Of a DNA stretch of 64,000 nt, positions 1 to 9,583 are shown one piece after another. The stretch spans positions 124,001 through 188,000 of the forward strand of contig PAPJ01000012.1 of the NCBI GenBank assembly GCA_002709045.1, in the 5' to 3' direction. This DNA comes from Planctomycetaceae bacterium (GTDB taxonomy: Bacteria > Planctomycetota > Planctomycetia > Pirellulales > Pirellulaceae). The translations under genes were made by a program, and so were the position numbers. The stretch's first letter is position 1, and the number at the start of each line of letters is the position of its first letter. The notes under the pieces are model-generated. The model did not search any database. It was not told the origin of the DNA and worked only from the letters and a program-made list of their open reading frames with translations.

Positions 1-192
1 GAACCACAATTAACAACGAATGAATTAGCTTTCATCACCAGCCGTAATGACAGTATTGGAGCTTCTATTAACTGCATTCAGTTTGGTGTCGGGAAATACT
101 TAGGAGCGAAGAATTTTTTAATGCGTCTAGCTGATCTCAATGGTGGTCAATACAACTATGTCGACTTGAACAAACTCCGGACAATGCGTTAA
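1..192 (+). CDS. C-terminal end of a vWA-domain protein (5' truncated by the window)
   Basis: Frame 1 is open from the first base to TAA at 190-192, giving 64 residues with no start in view. The pattern (INCIQFG, then MRLADLNGGQYNYVDL) resembles the last beta-strand and helix of a von Willebrand factor A domain, in which a glycine-bearing strand is followed by 'L..LA..NGG.Y..V'. The gene lies 15 bases upstream of the TPR/ExbB/ExbD operon and is co-directional with it, so it may belong to that unit. The metal-binding (MIDAS) part lies outside the window, so the family call is moderate. Confidence 0.55.
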   Translation, partial: EPQLTTNELAFITSRNDSIGASINCIQFGVGKYLGAKNFLMRLADLNGGQYNYVDLNKLRTMR

Positions 193-207
193 TCTTCGGT
201 TTTAAAT

Positions 208-1320
208 ATGAGAATTCCACAAGTAATCATCATGAGCTGGCTATTTAATTCTGAACGTTGCTTCCCGAATCTCGGGATCTTCACTTTGTGCTGTCTGATG
301 CTTACCAATACAGCCCATGCACAGGCACCTTCACCGGATGTTGTTACCGTTTTTAACAACCTAACAAAGAAGCAGCAAACTTACCGCGGTACCATTGTTA
401 GTTACGATAATGAAGCACTTAAACTACAGTTAGTCTCGGGGCGGGAGCAGACTGTCCCCGCTGCGCTGATCACCAATATTTCAAGCAAATGGGGTTCGGA
501 TTATGTCGCGGCTGAAGGGTATATGTTTGAACATCGATTCGAACGTGCGGCAATCAGTTTTCGTCAGGCTTATACCAAAGAGACTCGTGAATGGGTTAAA
601 CATCGAATCACAGCCAGAAGGATTCAATGTGAGCAGAACATGGGTAACTGGCACAACGCTGCAACTCAGTTTTTCGATGTGTTGCTTAGCCAGCAAAACA
701 ACACCCCTTATCGAACAGCAGCACCAATCGTATGGCACTCGCTCACCTCTTCAGGAGAGCTGCTTCATCGTGGTCGGGAACTAATGAAGGCTGACAATCC
801 TCTAAAGCAACTGGTTGGTGCAAGTTGGCTGTTTTCATCACCTTATAACAATGACGCCATTATCCTCTTCAAACAACTTGAACAACATTCAGACAAATCT
901 ATCGCCTTGCTGGCATCGGCTCAACTTTGGCGCAGCAAAACTCCTCTGGCCAAAGTCGCGGATGTAAAAAAATTGGATCAGGCTATTACTCAATTACCCA
1001 AAGAACTGCGTGCAGGTCCCCTCCATGTCGTTGCTCAAATGAAACGTCGACTTGATATGCATGAAGAGGCGGTGCTCACATGGATGCAGATACCAATTAT
1101 TTACCCGGCACAATATCATCTTGCATCTGAAGCTACCTATGCCTCGGTTGGTGAACTAATAACGATGGCTCAGTACGATGAAGCTCTTACCTTATGTAAA
1201 GAGTTAGCTACCCATTACGGTGACACCACCGCAGGTACTCAGGCGGAACGATTGGAATCTAACATCCACTCTCGTATCAAAGCGCGAAATGCAATAAAAA
1301 TGGAAGGAGATTCGTCGTGA
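208..1320 (+). CDS. Secreted TPR-like protein, first complete gene of an ExbB/ExbD operon
   Basis: This is a 370-residue protein with an N-terminal export signal: a hydrophobic stretch at about residues 23-36 followed by an AHA-Q type cleavage site near residue 38. The mature part begins with a small beta-rich segment (about 45-90) and continues as alpha-helical repeats with TPR-like spacing (for example residues 105-180 and 280-350). No catalytic motif is visible. Its last four bases overlap the GTG start of the ExbB-like gene, so the two are probably translationally coupled. A second ATG at 232 is an alternative start that keeps the signal peptide. A periplasmic scaffold for the proton-channel complex is my inference from context. 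Confidence 0.7.
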   Translation: MRIPQVIIMSWLFNSERCFPNLGIFTLCCLMLTNTAHAQAPSPDVVTVFNNLTKKQQTYRGTIVSYDNEALKLQLVSGREQTVPAALITNISSKWGSDYVAAEGYMFEHRFERAAISFRQAYTKETREWVKHRITARRIQCEQNMGNWHNAATQFFDVLLSQQNNTPYRTAAPIVWHSLTSSGELLHRGRELMKADNPLKQLVGASWLFSSPYNNDAIILFKQLEQHSDKSIALLASAQLWRSKTPLAKVADVKKLDQAITQLPKELRAGPLHVVAQMKRRLDMHEEAVLTWMQIPIIYPAQYHLASEATYASVGELITMAQYDEALTLCKELATHYGDTTAGTQAERLESNIHSRIKARNAIKMEGDSS

Positions 1321-2102
1321 GACGATTTAACTGGCTAACTATAATTGCCACCAGCGGACTGATTTTCGGGCTAATGCTCCAGGTTAAAGCCATGGCACAG
1401 GACAGTACCGTATCCACAGCCCAAACGAAGGGCTTTACGGATATTGTTTTTTCTGGTGGTATTACCGGACTAGCGATTCTTATCCTGCTGCTTTGCCTGT
1501 CACTGACTGCACTGTATTTGGTAATCGATCACCTTTTAACGCTGCGTGCCAAAGACATTATGCCTACCGGACTGGGGGTTCAACTGAGGGAATTATTGAT
1601 TGCCGGTAAGTATCGTGAAGCCGATGTCTTATGTCGCGAAAATCCCTGCGTCTTAACATTTGTCATCAGCCATGGGCTCGGTGAAATGGAAGGTGGCTGG
1701 GAGGCCATTGAAAAGGCTATGGAAGATGCCATGGCAGAACAATCAGCTCGGCTCTTCCGAAAAATTGAATACCTCTCGGTTATCGGAAACATCGCCCCCA
1801 TGGTTGGACTGCTCGGTACAGTGACCGGGATGATTTTTGCTTTTCAACAAGTAGCCACAACACAAGGTGCTGCGGGAGCTGGTGATCTGGCCGAAGGAAT
1901 CTATCAGGCTTTGGTAACAACGGTAGGCGGACTGATTGTCGCCATTCCTTCTCTTGGGGCCTTTGCCATTTTCAGAAACCGGGTCGACCATTTAGTCGCG
2001 GAAGCTTCGTACGTTGTGCAGCATACAATTGCGCCAGTCAAACGTCGTGCTCGCGGAAATATTAATCCATCTCAACCTGCCCCGCCAGCAAAACAGGATT
2101 AG
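1317..2102 (+). CDS. MotA/TolQ/ExbB family proton channel protein
   Basis: This 261-residue inner-membrane protein belongs to the family that conducts protons to drive TonB, Tol or related envelope machines. It has an N-terminal hydrophobic leader (residues 8-28), a transmembrane helix near 45-72, and the two diagnostic helices near 155-180 (IGNIAPMVGLLGTVTGM) and 196-222 (ALVTTVGGLIVAIP). The start is GTG, chosen because a strong GGAAGGAGA site lies six bases upstream (1302-1310). It overlaps the upstream TPR gene by four bases and is followed by two ExbD-like genes, the standard partner set. The cleavable-looking leader before helix 1 is also seen in some ExbB relatives. Confidence 0.92.
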   Translation: MRRFNWLTIIATSGLIFGLMLQVKAMAQDSTVSTAQTKGFTDIVFSGGITGLAILILLLCLSLTALYLVIDHLLTLRAKDIMPTGLGVQLRELLIAGKYREADVLCRENPCVLTFVISHGLGEMEGGWEAIEKAMEDAMAEQSARLFRKIEYLSVIGNIAPMVGLLGTVTGMIFAFQQVATTQGAAGAGDLAEGIYQALVTTVGGLIVAIPSLGAFAIFRNRVDHLVAEASYVVQHTIAPVKRRARGNINPSQPAPPAKQD

Positions 2103-2136
2103 TCTTAAGTAAGTAGATACACGGTATTGAATCACC

Positions 2137-2562
2137 ATGCAGATTCCCAATTACGCCCGATCCAAAGAAGTCGGTTTTAACGTAACGCCGATGATCGACG
2201 TCGTGTTCCTGCTGATCATTTTCTTTCTTGTTTCCAGCCATCTGGCAAAACAAGAGTCGCAAATGGATATCGACCTGCCAAATGCTGAATCCGGTCTGGA
2301 ATCGGAGGCCAGTCCCAATCCACGCATTGTGATCAATGTCACACGCTCGGGACAACTGCTTATCAGTGGACGTCGGGTATCCGCAGCTGGGATCGAAGAT
2401 CAACTTGCCGAACACATAAAAAACAACGGCGCCAATGTCGAAGTACGAATCCGGAGTGACCGTAAAATTCCATTTATCCAGGTGCGTCCGGTCATGCTGG
2501 CCTGCGCAAAAATGGGAATCTGGAATGTGTCCTTTTCGGTTTACCCTACAGAAGGAGGATAG
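2137..2562 (+). CDS. ExbD/TolR family biopolymer transport protein (first copy)
   Basis: The 141-residue protein has one N-terminal transmembrane helix (about residues 15-36) and a C-terminal periplasmic domain. The helix begins with the family signature NVTPMIDVVF; Asp21 is the expected proton-relay residue facing the ExbB channel. No clear ribosome site precedes the ATG. A second ExbD-like gene follows after six bases, so the motor probably carries two different ExbD-type subunits. Confidence 0.92.
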   Translation: MQIPNYARSKEVGFNVTPMIDVVFLLIIFFLVSSHLAKQESQMDIDLPNAESGLESEASPNPRIVINVTRSGQLLISGRRVSAAGIEDQLAEHIKNNGANVEVRIRSDRKIPFIQVRPVMLACAKMGIWNVSFSVYPTEGG

Positions 2563-2568
2563 CTATCA

Positions 2569-3018
2569 ATGAAACGCCCATCCATCTTCAACGGTAAGCG
2601 TGGTGAATTAGAACTCAAAATGACGCCAATGATCGACGTCGTCTTTCTGCTGCTGGTCTTCTTTGTATGGACTTCAAGTTTCCATGCCGTTGAATATCTG
2701 CTACCCAGTTCACTAAGCCAAAAACAGGGGTCCGGTCAAAGTATTAAACCGAATGAACCGCAACCGGACATTGAATTTGAAGATATTGTCGTTCGTATTT
2801 CCTTTTCCGACGAACGCCCTGCCTGGTCGATCAACGGTCAACCAGCCGCTTCTCTGGCTGATGTCCGCGAACGACTGGCACTTGTGGCGGATATTAAAAC
2901 AGATTCACCCGTGATTCTTCACCCAGATGAATCCGTGCCCGTTGGTAACGTCATTGATGTCTACGATGTAACCCGCCTGGCCGGCTTCACTCAAATTCAA
3001 TTCGCGATAGCCGAATGA
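2569..3018 (+). CDS. ExbD/TolR family biopolymer transport protein (second copy)
   Basis: This is the second ExbD-type subunit, 149 residues long. The signature KMTPMIDVVFLLLVFF places the proton-relay Asp at residue 23, with a single transmembrane helix over residues 18-38 and a periplasmic domain after it. An AAGGAGG ribosome site lies about eight bases upstream of the ATG. Outside the transmembrane signature it diverges clearly from its neighbour, so it is unlikely to be a recent duplicate. Its stop overlaps the ATG of the downstream TPR protein by four bases. Confidence 0.92.
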   Translation: MKRPSIFNGKRGELELKMTPMIDVVFLLLVFFVWTSSFHAVEYLLPSSLSQKQGSGQSIKPNEPQPDIEFEDIVVRISFSDERPAWSINGQPAASLADVRERLALVADIKTDSPVILHPDESVPVGNVIDVYDVTRLAGFTQIQFAIAE

Positions 3019-5483
3019 AACCCATTATCTTAACAAGCCTGATTTTCCTGACTGCCTGTCAGACTACGTTTGGAGACCCGCAGGATGATGCGCTGTTACT
3101 GGAAGGGCTACAACAGCGCGGGCTCTTTTCTCTGGTCGAATATCAGTGTAGATCGCGGATTAAAGATCCCGACAGTTCCGAACGCACCAAAATGGAATGG
3201 ACTGTGCACCTGATCAATTCCGTTATCCAGCAGGCACTCCGTCAATCTGCTGAACAACGCGATGAGTTCTGGGAGGATGCTCAGGATGAGGCCGATGACT
3301 ATGTTACCGAACATCTGGAAAGTCCATTCAATTTACATGTCAAATTACAGGCTGCCCTAGCATTAACTGCCAACGGTGAATTACTTCGTCTTGAATCAAC
3401 TATTTCCAAAACAGCAGCGGCACAACGTGAAAAATCCCGAGAACAGTTGCGACTGGCTGTGCGGGCATTAACAGATCTGGACAATCAAATCCAGGAATTC
3501 CTGCCCCGCGTCACTCAAGATTCAACCGATGAGGCTCCATCGCAATCGGAATTACTGTCACTGCGGCAAAACTTACAATACCATCTTGCCAGAACTTATC
3601 GTAATCAGGCCAACACCTATGCAAGTGGTACCAATGATCAAATTGCATCACTGCAGCGAGCTGTCACTGCCCTCAATAAACCTCTCACACAATTGTCTGA
3701 GGAAGATCCACTGGTCATCGCAATTCATCTGGCGATGATCGCCTGCCATCGTGATCTCAAACAGTTTGATCAGGCACAAGCAGCCATTGAAAAGTCGCAT
3801 AAACTGGCATTGTCGGCTAAAGATCTTATGAAATTACGGGCGGAGACTGTGCGGCTGGCATTAGCTCAGCGAGATCTGGAAACCACATTGGAATTACTCC
3901 ATAAGCCTCGCGAGTCGAAACGCCTATTAGTTCCCGAATACGAACTGGCATTGCTCGATGCATTTATATATTTCTGGGGCAAGGCCACCAAAGAAAAGAA
4001 TCCTGACGGTGCCGAAAACTATCAACAGCAGGCAGTACTAACTGTAAAGCATATCGAGCAAATCCATGGTCCCTATTGGGGTCGAGTCGCCGAATTGCAG
4101 TTGCTAAAACATGCTGGCATGAATGGCGATAATACGAATTTAGCTGTACTTGAACGCACTGCCGATGATCTTTACCGCAAGGATAAATTCACAGAAGCTA
4201 TCGACGCTTATGACGCTACCGCTGACGCCGCTCAAGCTGCCGGTAATAACGATCTGGCATTTCGCGTTCTTTATAAAACCGCACTTATCGAACAGAAACG
4301 GAATAATAACCAAGCCTATATAGAACGTCTTACAACCACGGGCATCCAATTACGGAATCACCCGCAGGCAGCCGCAGTTCATATGTTGGGAATTCGAGCC
4401 GTGATCGAAATTCTCAATAAAGATGCTTCGCGTCAACAGGAATTTGAAACTCTTCTAGCTGAGCATCTGACTTATTTTGATAGTGGTAGTAGCGTGGATC
4501 AGGCCGCCATCTGGCTGGGAACTCTACAACAACGGCGGCAAAGTTTTGCGCAAGCCATTGCAAGTTATATGGCCATCAGTCCTGATTATCAAAACTATAT
4601 AACCGTTATTCAAAATCTCGAATTCTGCTGGTCGGCCAAGCTAAAACAAAACAAAAGTGATAACCAATTGACCGACGTCAAAGCCTTTATCGATCATCTG
4701 AAGTCGTTGATTTTCGATAGTCAGGGCAAGACACCTCAACAATGGACAAGTACTCAACGATATGCTGCCACGACGCTTGCCGGTATTCTGGTTACCTATT
4801 CCAGCAATCATTATGACGAAGCGGAAACACTTTTGGCGGCAGCCAGCACAGACGCTATTGACGAGGACTGGTTAGCACTAGCCAGTTCCCTACGTATTGT
4901 CTCACTCGCCGCTCAAGGGAGAGATAAGGGGGCACGAGAACACATCGATCAAATATTATCGGGCAAAACGAGTCAATGGATACAGACACTCAAACAACTA
5001 CAGACAGTGGCAACCGGGGCTCCGGAATCAACCCGAATCGCTATCGCCCGTATCCAAATCGAACTCTTCAAACAATTGTCACCGAAGCTAGTTGGAGTAA
5101 AACCTGACTTCAGATCTGAATGGGAACTGCTCGAAGCAGAAGCCTATATGCAATCAGGAAATCTAAGTGAGAGTATTGAGCATTATCAGACATTAGCACT
5201 TAAAAACCCGCGACATGGTTTGATTCAGTTACGCTACGCACAAGCTCTAACAAAGAGTGATGCTCATTATGAAAAAGGGTTAGTGCAGTGGCGGCGAGTG
5301 TTACAAGGTAATCCACCCAAAAGTGACCGGTGGTATGAGGCTAAGTTCAATATCGCATCTTTATATATGCGAAACGGCAAACAAGACGAAGCAAAAAAAC
5401 AGATCCGCTATCTTGAAGTAACCAGCGGTTTTGGAATCTGGGAAAAACAATTCCGGACACTTTTAAAACGAGGCGACCCGTAA
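3015..5483 (+). CDS. Large TPR-repeat lipoprotein or periplasmic protein, last gene of the motor operon
   Basis: The protein has 822 residues. The N-terminus is a short signal sequence with a lipobox-like L-T-A-C ending at Cys15, suggesting a lipid anchor, although cleavage further on (near residue 20) is also possible. The rest is almost entirely alpha-helical with degenerate tetratricopeptide-type repeats, for example around residues 385-470 and 690-800 ('AEAYMQSGNLSESIEHYQTL' type). No enzymatic motif is visible. It starts inside the stop codon of the ExbD gene and ends three bases from the convergent proB gene. It resembles the first protein of the operon in general architecture, suggesting a pair of TPR proteins serving an ExbB/ExbD2 motor; the cargo is unknown. 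Confidence 0.75.
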   Translation: MKPIILTSLIFLTACQTTFGDPQDDALLLEGLQQRGLFSLVEYQCRSRIKDPDSSERTKMEWTVHLINSVIQQALRQSAEQRDEFWEDAQDEADDYVTEHLESPFNLHVKLQAALALTANGELLRLESTISKTAAAQREKSREQLRLAVRALTDLDNQIQEFLPRVTQDSTDEAPSQSELLSLRQNLQYHLARTYRNQANTYASGTNDQIASLQRAVTALNKPLTQLSEEDPLVIAIHLAMIACHRDLKQFDQAQAAIEKSHKLALSAKDLMKLRAETVRLALAQRDLETTLELLHKPRESKRLLVPEYELALLDAFIYFWGKATKEKNPDGAENYQQQAVLTVKHIEQIHGPYWGRVAELQLLKHAGMNGDNTNLAVLERTADDLYRKDKFTEAIDAYDATADAAQAAGNNDLAFRVLYKTALIEQKRNNNQAYIERLTTTGIQLRNHPQAAAVHMLGIRAVIEILNKDASRQQEFETLLAEHLTYFDSGSSVDQAAIWLGTLQQRRQSFAQAIASYMAISPDYQNYITVIQNLEFCWSAKLKQNKSDNQLTDVKAFIDHLKSLIFDSQGKTPQQWTSTQRYAATTLAGILVTYSSNHYDEAETLLAAASTDAIDEDWLALASSLRIVSLAAQGRDKGAREHIDQILSGKTSQWIQTLKQLQTVATGAPESTRIAIARIQIELFKQLSPKLVGVKPDFRSEWELLEAEAYMQSGNLSESIEHYQTLALKNPRHGLIQLRYAQALTKSDAHYEKGLVQWRRVLQGNPPKSDRWYEAKFNIASLYMRNGKQDEAKKQIRYLEVTSGFGIWEKQFRTLLKRGDP

Positions 5484-5486
5484 AGA

Positions 5487-6632
5487 TTAAACGAGTGCCA
5501 GATTATCGCGATGGATAACTTCCTCATACGGGCACTGGCCTAAGATCTGTAGGAACTCTTCGCTACGATGGCCACGTATTTTCTGCAACTCATCGGAATT
5601 ATAGTTCGTTAATCCCCGAGCCAGTTCCCTGCCGCTGGCATCACAAAGTTGAACAACATCTCCCTTATTAAAGTGTCCTTCCAGTCTGGCAATTCCAATC
5701 GACAGTAAACTACTGCCACCCTGCTGAATCGCATCACAAGCTCCATCATCAAGCGTAATCGTGCCATGGGTTTGAGCCGAGAAACGCAACCATCGCTTCC
5801 ATGGCGAAAGTGTTTTTCCTTCTGCGACAAACAGAGTCCCCAGTGTCTCACCTGCAAGTACTCGCGTAAGAACGTCTTTCTCCCGTCCATTGGCGATAAC
5901 AGCATTTTCTCCCGCGGACGTAACCATGCGTACTGCATTTAATTTGGAACCCATTCCGCCCGAACCTAAACCGCCGGATGATTCCTGTACATAACCTGAA
6001 ATTACTTCATTGAGCGACGTGACAGTGGAAACAAGCTCGGATTCTTCGTCATCAGGACAGCCCGTATACAGACCATTCACATCGGACAAAACAATTAGAA
6101 GCTGAGCGCCTAAAAGATTGGTAACCAGTCCTGCAAGCTGATCGTTATCCCCAAAGGTTGTCTGAAGTTCATCTACTGAAACTGTGTCGTTTTCATTGAC
6201 CACCGGAATCACGTTTAGCTCAAGTAATTCCAGTAATGTATTACGCACATTTAGATAGCTAACCCGGTCATCCAGTTCGTTGGCCGTCAGCAACACCTGC
6301 GCTGCGATCCGACCGTGTTGATTAAACAACGTTTGGTATGTTTGCATCAGATCGGTTTGTCCGACAGCCGCAATCGCCTGCAATGTGGCAACATCAGTTG
6401 GTCTGGCATTGATGCCAAGACGATTCATACCTGCACCAACGGCACCGCTACTGACGAGGACAACCTGCCGGCCGCTTTCAGCAACGCTGGTTAACTGCTT
6501 CGCAAGCGAACTGATCCGATCCAGGTCCAGCTTGCCCTGCCGATCAGTCAAAACGCGAGTACCTACCTTAACGACAATTTTTTCTGCCGTTGCGGTCACT
6601 TCCTGACGCAATAAATCACTCATCAAATTCAC
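5487..6632 (-). CDS. proB: Glutamate 5-kinase
   Basis: The protein phosphorylates glutamate to gamma-glutamyl phosphate, the first step of proline synthesis in the cytoplasm. The 381-residue length matches the family. The amino-acid kinase domain runs to about residue 260 (KIVVKVGTRVL near residue 20, VLVSSGAVGAGM near 60, VNENDTVS near 145, GSGGMGSKLNA near 222). A C-terminal PUA domain follows at about 280-360. It lies 15 bases downstream of, and on the same strand as, the NagB-like/PIG-L fusion gene, so co-transcription is likely. No proA is present in the window. Confidence 0.95.
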   Translation of the reverse strand: MNLMSDLLRQEVTATAEKIVVKVGTRVLTDRQGKLDLDRISSLAKQLTSVAESGRQVVLVSSGAVGAGMNRLGINARPTDVATLQAIAAVGQTDLMQTYQTLFNQHGRIAAQVLLTANELDDRVSYLNVRNTLLELLELNVIPVVNENDTVSVDELQTTFGDNDQLAGLVTNLLGAQLLIVLSDVNGLYTGCPDDEESELVSTVTSLNEVISGYVQESSGGLGSGGMGSKLNAVRMVTSAGENAVIANGREKDVLTRVLAGETLGTLFVAEGKTLSPWKRWLRFSAQTHGTITLDDGACDAIQQGGSSLLSIGIARLEGHFNKGDVVQLCDASGRELARGLTNYNSDELQKIRGHRSEEFLQILGQCPYEEVIHRDNLALV

Positions 6633-6647
6633 CAGCCCTGTTTCAGA

Positions 6648-8546
6648 TTACAGCTTTTGTCCATTCCAGCGCTGAAATGCTTCGACAGCCGGAAATTCTG
6701 GTAATCCCAGGTTATTGAATTGTTTCGCTGTTGCTTTATTTCGATCTTCTGCTCGTTCCCAGAATTCGCGCGGATCTGATCCCGGAAATAACGCCTCGTC
6801 CTTCTGACTTTCATGCTTAAAAATTGCCTCACGCTTCGTTTGCTGATGCCCCGGACTCAATGGAACACTGAGATCGATTTCATGAATGGCATATTCATGC
6901 CAGGCACCACGATAAAGTAAGACCTGAGGGACTTTTTTTCCCCGCTGTTGTAAGACTTCAAGGGCGTTAAAAATCGCTTCGGCACAAATGCGATGAGTCC
7001 CGTGCGGATCAGACAGATCGCCGGCTACAAAAATCAGATCCGGCTCTACTGTTTCCATCAATGACACAATAATCGAGATGTCTGCTTCACCAATAGGGTT
7101 CTTTTTCACTCTGCCTGTTCGATAGAACGGCAGATCCAGAAAGTGTAGATATTCTTCTTTGCAGCCAGCTACAATCGCACCAGCTTTAGCTTCACTCCAG
7201 CGAATGAGTCCTTTAATCTTCAACACCGCATCACTATCGGGATGTCCTGCTTTTTTGTTTTTCAAATCGTCCGCCACGCGCCGTTCAACTTCAATCGACT
7301 TCTCATTCTCAATTCCAAAGAGGTGGTTATATTCGGTTACCAGATCTGCGATACGTTGCGCGTCATCATCAAACACTGCAATGTTTCCACTGGTCATATA
7401 GGCAATATGGGTCTGATGTCCTTCTTCATTAAGTCGAATCAAAGTACCGCCCATGCTAATCACATCATCATCAGGGTGAGGACTGAAACAAATAACCGTT
7501 TGATTTTGACTCTCCAAAACCTGATCGCAGATGGTTCCCTGGAGCAAGTTGAAGACACGCCGGGCTAGCAAATGTGAAGGTCCGTGATGTCTCAGTAATT
7601 GATGCAAATTGTGATTGCGAAAGTCGTCGTCATCCAGTTTCAAAAGCGATTTCTCGGTTTGCTCTGACAGCCATACCAACGCACGAATCACCATTGTCTC
7701 CTTCCAGTCAACCGAACCTAATGTCCATGGAGTAGCAATCGCTTCCAGACAGCCGGCTGACGCAGAGTCCAGATAAATGTTCGTGTTACCATGATCCTGA
7801 AACAAACTGACAGGTACTTTGTTAGTAACCGGGCCTTCGGCGAGTGCAGAGACGACCGACGCTTTGTGTTCACCCAGTGCCATGACAGCCACTTCACGAG
7901 ATTCCATAATCGTGCCTAATCCCATCGTAATTGCCTGCGTGGGAACGTTCTCTTCACCAAAGAACTCGCTTGCCAGACAAACTCGTGTTACTGGATCCAG
8001 AACACACATGTGTGTCCGGCTACTCGACTCGGAAAATGGTTCATTACCAGCAATATGACCGTTGGATCCGAAGCCCAACAATGCAAAATCGATCCCACCG
8101 GCATCATGAATAAGTTGATCAAACTCTTTACAGTATGCTGCCATTTGACTCAATTCAATCTGACTATCCGGAATATGAATTTGGTCAGCCGGAGTATTGA
8201 TCTGTTCGAATAAATTCGCATGCAATGAAGCATGAATACTCTGAGGGCGATCTTTGCTCAATCCATAAAACTCCAGTGATACGAAGAAAATCACCTCAGA
8301 AAAGTCGAGGCCTTCTTCTGCATACAGACGTACCAGTTCCCGATAAACCCCCTGAGGAGTTGAGCCTGGCGATAATAGCAAAACGGCTTTTCGTTTTTGC
8401 TCTTGAGCGCGGCGAATTACGCTGGCAATTCGCCCGGCCACAGCCCGGTTTGTATCACCCGGCGTGGTGTACATCGTAACCGGCAACTTTGTATGGGGCA
8501 CGAGAAAACCATTGTCGTTGGTTTCAGTTAAAGTGGAATGAAGCAT
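6648..8546 (-). CDS. NagB-like isomerase domain fused to a PIG-L (LmbE) deacetylase domain
   Basis: This is a 632-residue two-domain protein. Residues 20-265 match glucosamine-6-phosphate deaminase (SPGSTPQGVY near 59-68, GSNGHIAGNEP near 160-170). Residues 345-610 form a PIG-L/LmbE domain with the zinc motif PHPDDD near 357 and a late His motif (DPHGTH). Such fusions are known and usually annotated as glucosamine-6-phosphate deaminase. Compared with the intact NagB encoded next door, catalytic Asp67 aligns with Leu91 and Asp136 with Asn162, while His138 and Glu143 are kept (His164, Glu169). The NagB half may therefore not deaminate. A role in N-acetylhexosamine turnover, with the PIG-L half removing an acyl group, is inference. 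Confidence 0.85.
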   Translation of the reverse strand: MLHSTLTETNDNGFLVPHTKLPVTMYTTPGDTNRAVAGRIASVIRRAQEQKRKAVLLLSPGSTPQGVYRELVRLYAEEGLDFSEVIFFVSLEFYGLSKDRPQSIHASLHANLFEQINTPADQIHIPDSQIELSQMAAYCKEFDQLIHDAGGIDFALLGFGSNGHIAGNEPFSESSSRTHMCVLDPVTRVCLASEFFGEENVPTQAITMGLGTIMESREVAVMALGEHKASVVSALAEGPVTNKVPVSLFQDHGNTNIYLDSASAGCLEAIATPWTLGSVDWKETMVIRALVWLSEQTEKSLLKLDDDDFRNHNLHQLLRHHGPSHLLARRVFNLLQGTICDQVLESQNQTVICFSPHPDDDVISMGGTLIRLNEEGHQTHIAYMTSGNIAVFDDDAQRIADLVTEYNHLFGIENEKSIEVERRVADDLKNKKAGHPDSDAVLKIKGLIRWSEAKAGAIVAGCKEEYLHFLDLPFYRTGRVKKNPIGEADISIIVSLMETVEPDLIFVAGDLSDPHGTHRICAEAIFNALEVLQQRGKKVPQVLLYRGAWHEYAIHEIDLSVPLSPGHQQTKREAIFKHESQKDEALFPGSDPREFWERAEDRNKATAKQFNNLGLPEFPAVEAFQRWNGQKL

Positions 8547-8754
8547 TGGGTTTGTGCATCTCTTTGACGGACTAATTCTGACGGGTGAAACGCTCCAAAA
8601 ACGCTTCCCTATATCTCCTTCTTAATTCTAGGCTATGCTTGTCTTAACGCTATGGTAGGGTGTAGTTATCTTGTTCGATTCTTTCGGCTGTTTAGGTTCC
8701 GATTAAACCTGTTGTATAGCCTGTAGCAAATATGACCATCCGGATACACCCTGC
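8547..8754. promoter_or_regulatory. Divergent promoter region between the nagB-like fusion and nagB
   Basis: These 208 bases separate two divergent genes of related function, so both promoters must lie here. I see no open reading frame and no long inverted repeat. A shared regulator binding site is plausible, but I cannot point to one. Confidence 0.4.
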
Positions 8755-9489
8755 ATGAATATTGTTATCTGTAACGACTACCAGCACATGAGTGCCATTG
8801 CAGCTCAAGTGTTCATCAATTGCCTACAGGCTAATACTCAAGCCGTACTCGGCCTGGCTACAGGAAGTACGCCAGTGGGAGTCTATCAGCAGTTGATTGA
8901 AAGCTACAAAGCTGGTGAGATTAGCTTCGCAGAAGTGACAAGCTTTAATCTTGACGAATACATCGGACTGCATCGTGATCATCCGCAAAGTTACTACTAT
9001 TTCATGCATCAAGAACTTCTTAATCACATTAATATTGAAGGGCAGCGGGTCTTCATCCCGTCCGGGATTGAAGAAAACTATGGGGCTTATTGCCAATGGT
9101 ATGAAGACCAAATCAGTCAGGCCGGTGGTATCGATTTACAGATTTTAGGAATCGGTTCAGACGGACATATTGCTTTTAATGAGCCGGGAACTGCTCTTGG
9201 CAGTCGAACGCATATCACGGAACTGGATCATCAGACCATTGATGACAATGCCCGGTTCTTCGAAGCGAAGGCGGATGTACCAAGACGGGCAATCACGATG
9301 GGCGTTGCAACTATTATGGAAGCCAGAGAAATCATCTTGCTGGCAACTGGTGAAAATAAAGCCCGAGCTATCCGTGATGCCCTCGAAGGGCCTGTTAGTA
9401 GTCAATGCACTGCCAGTGCGTTGCAACAACATTCAAACGTCACTTTTTATCTCGACTCCGCAGCAGCTTCTTTACTACAACAAAAGTAA
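8755..9489 (+). CDS. nagB: Glucosamine-6-phosphate deaminase
   Basis: The enzyme converts glucosamine 6-phosphate to fructose 6-phosphate and ammonia in the cytoplasm. All catalytic positions of the family are visible: Asp67 and Glu68 in FNLDEYIGL, then Asp136, His138 and Glu143 in GSDGHIAFNEPG. The phosphate loop GLATGSTPVGVY lies near residues 33-44. The length of 244 residues is a little short of the 266 of E. coli NagB and fits the shorter, Firmicutes-type form. It is divergent from the fused NagB-like gene, in which two of these residues are changed. Confidence 0.93.
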   Translation: MNIVICNDYQHMSAIAAQVFINCLQANTQAVLGLATGSTPVGVYQQLIESYKAGEISFAEVTSFNLDEYIGLHRDHPQSYYYFMHQELLNHINIEGQRVFIPSGIEENYGAYCQWYEDQISQAGGIDLQILGIGSDGHIAFNEPGTALGSRTHITELDHQTIDDNARFFEAKADVPRRAITMGVATIMEAREIILLATGENKARAIRDALEGPVSSQCTASALQQHSNVTFYLDSAAASLLQQK

Positions 9490-9583
9490 TAATCTTCTTA
9501 GCTTGCTTGAGCTTTCAGGCAGCGGTATCTAGAATGACATTTCTCAACTGTTACACACAAACATAACCCGAGGACGGTATGTT

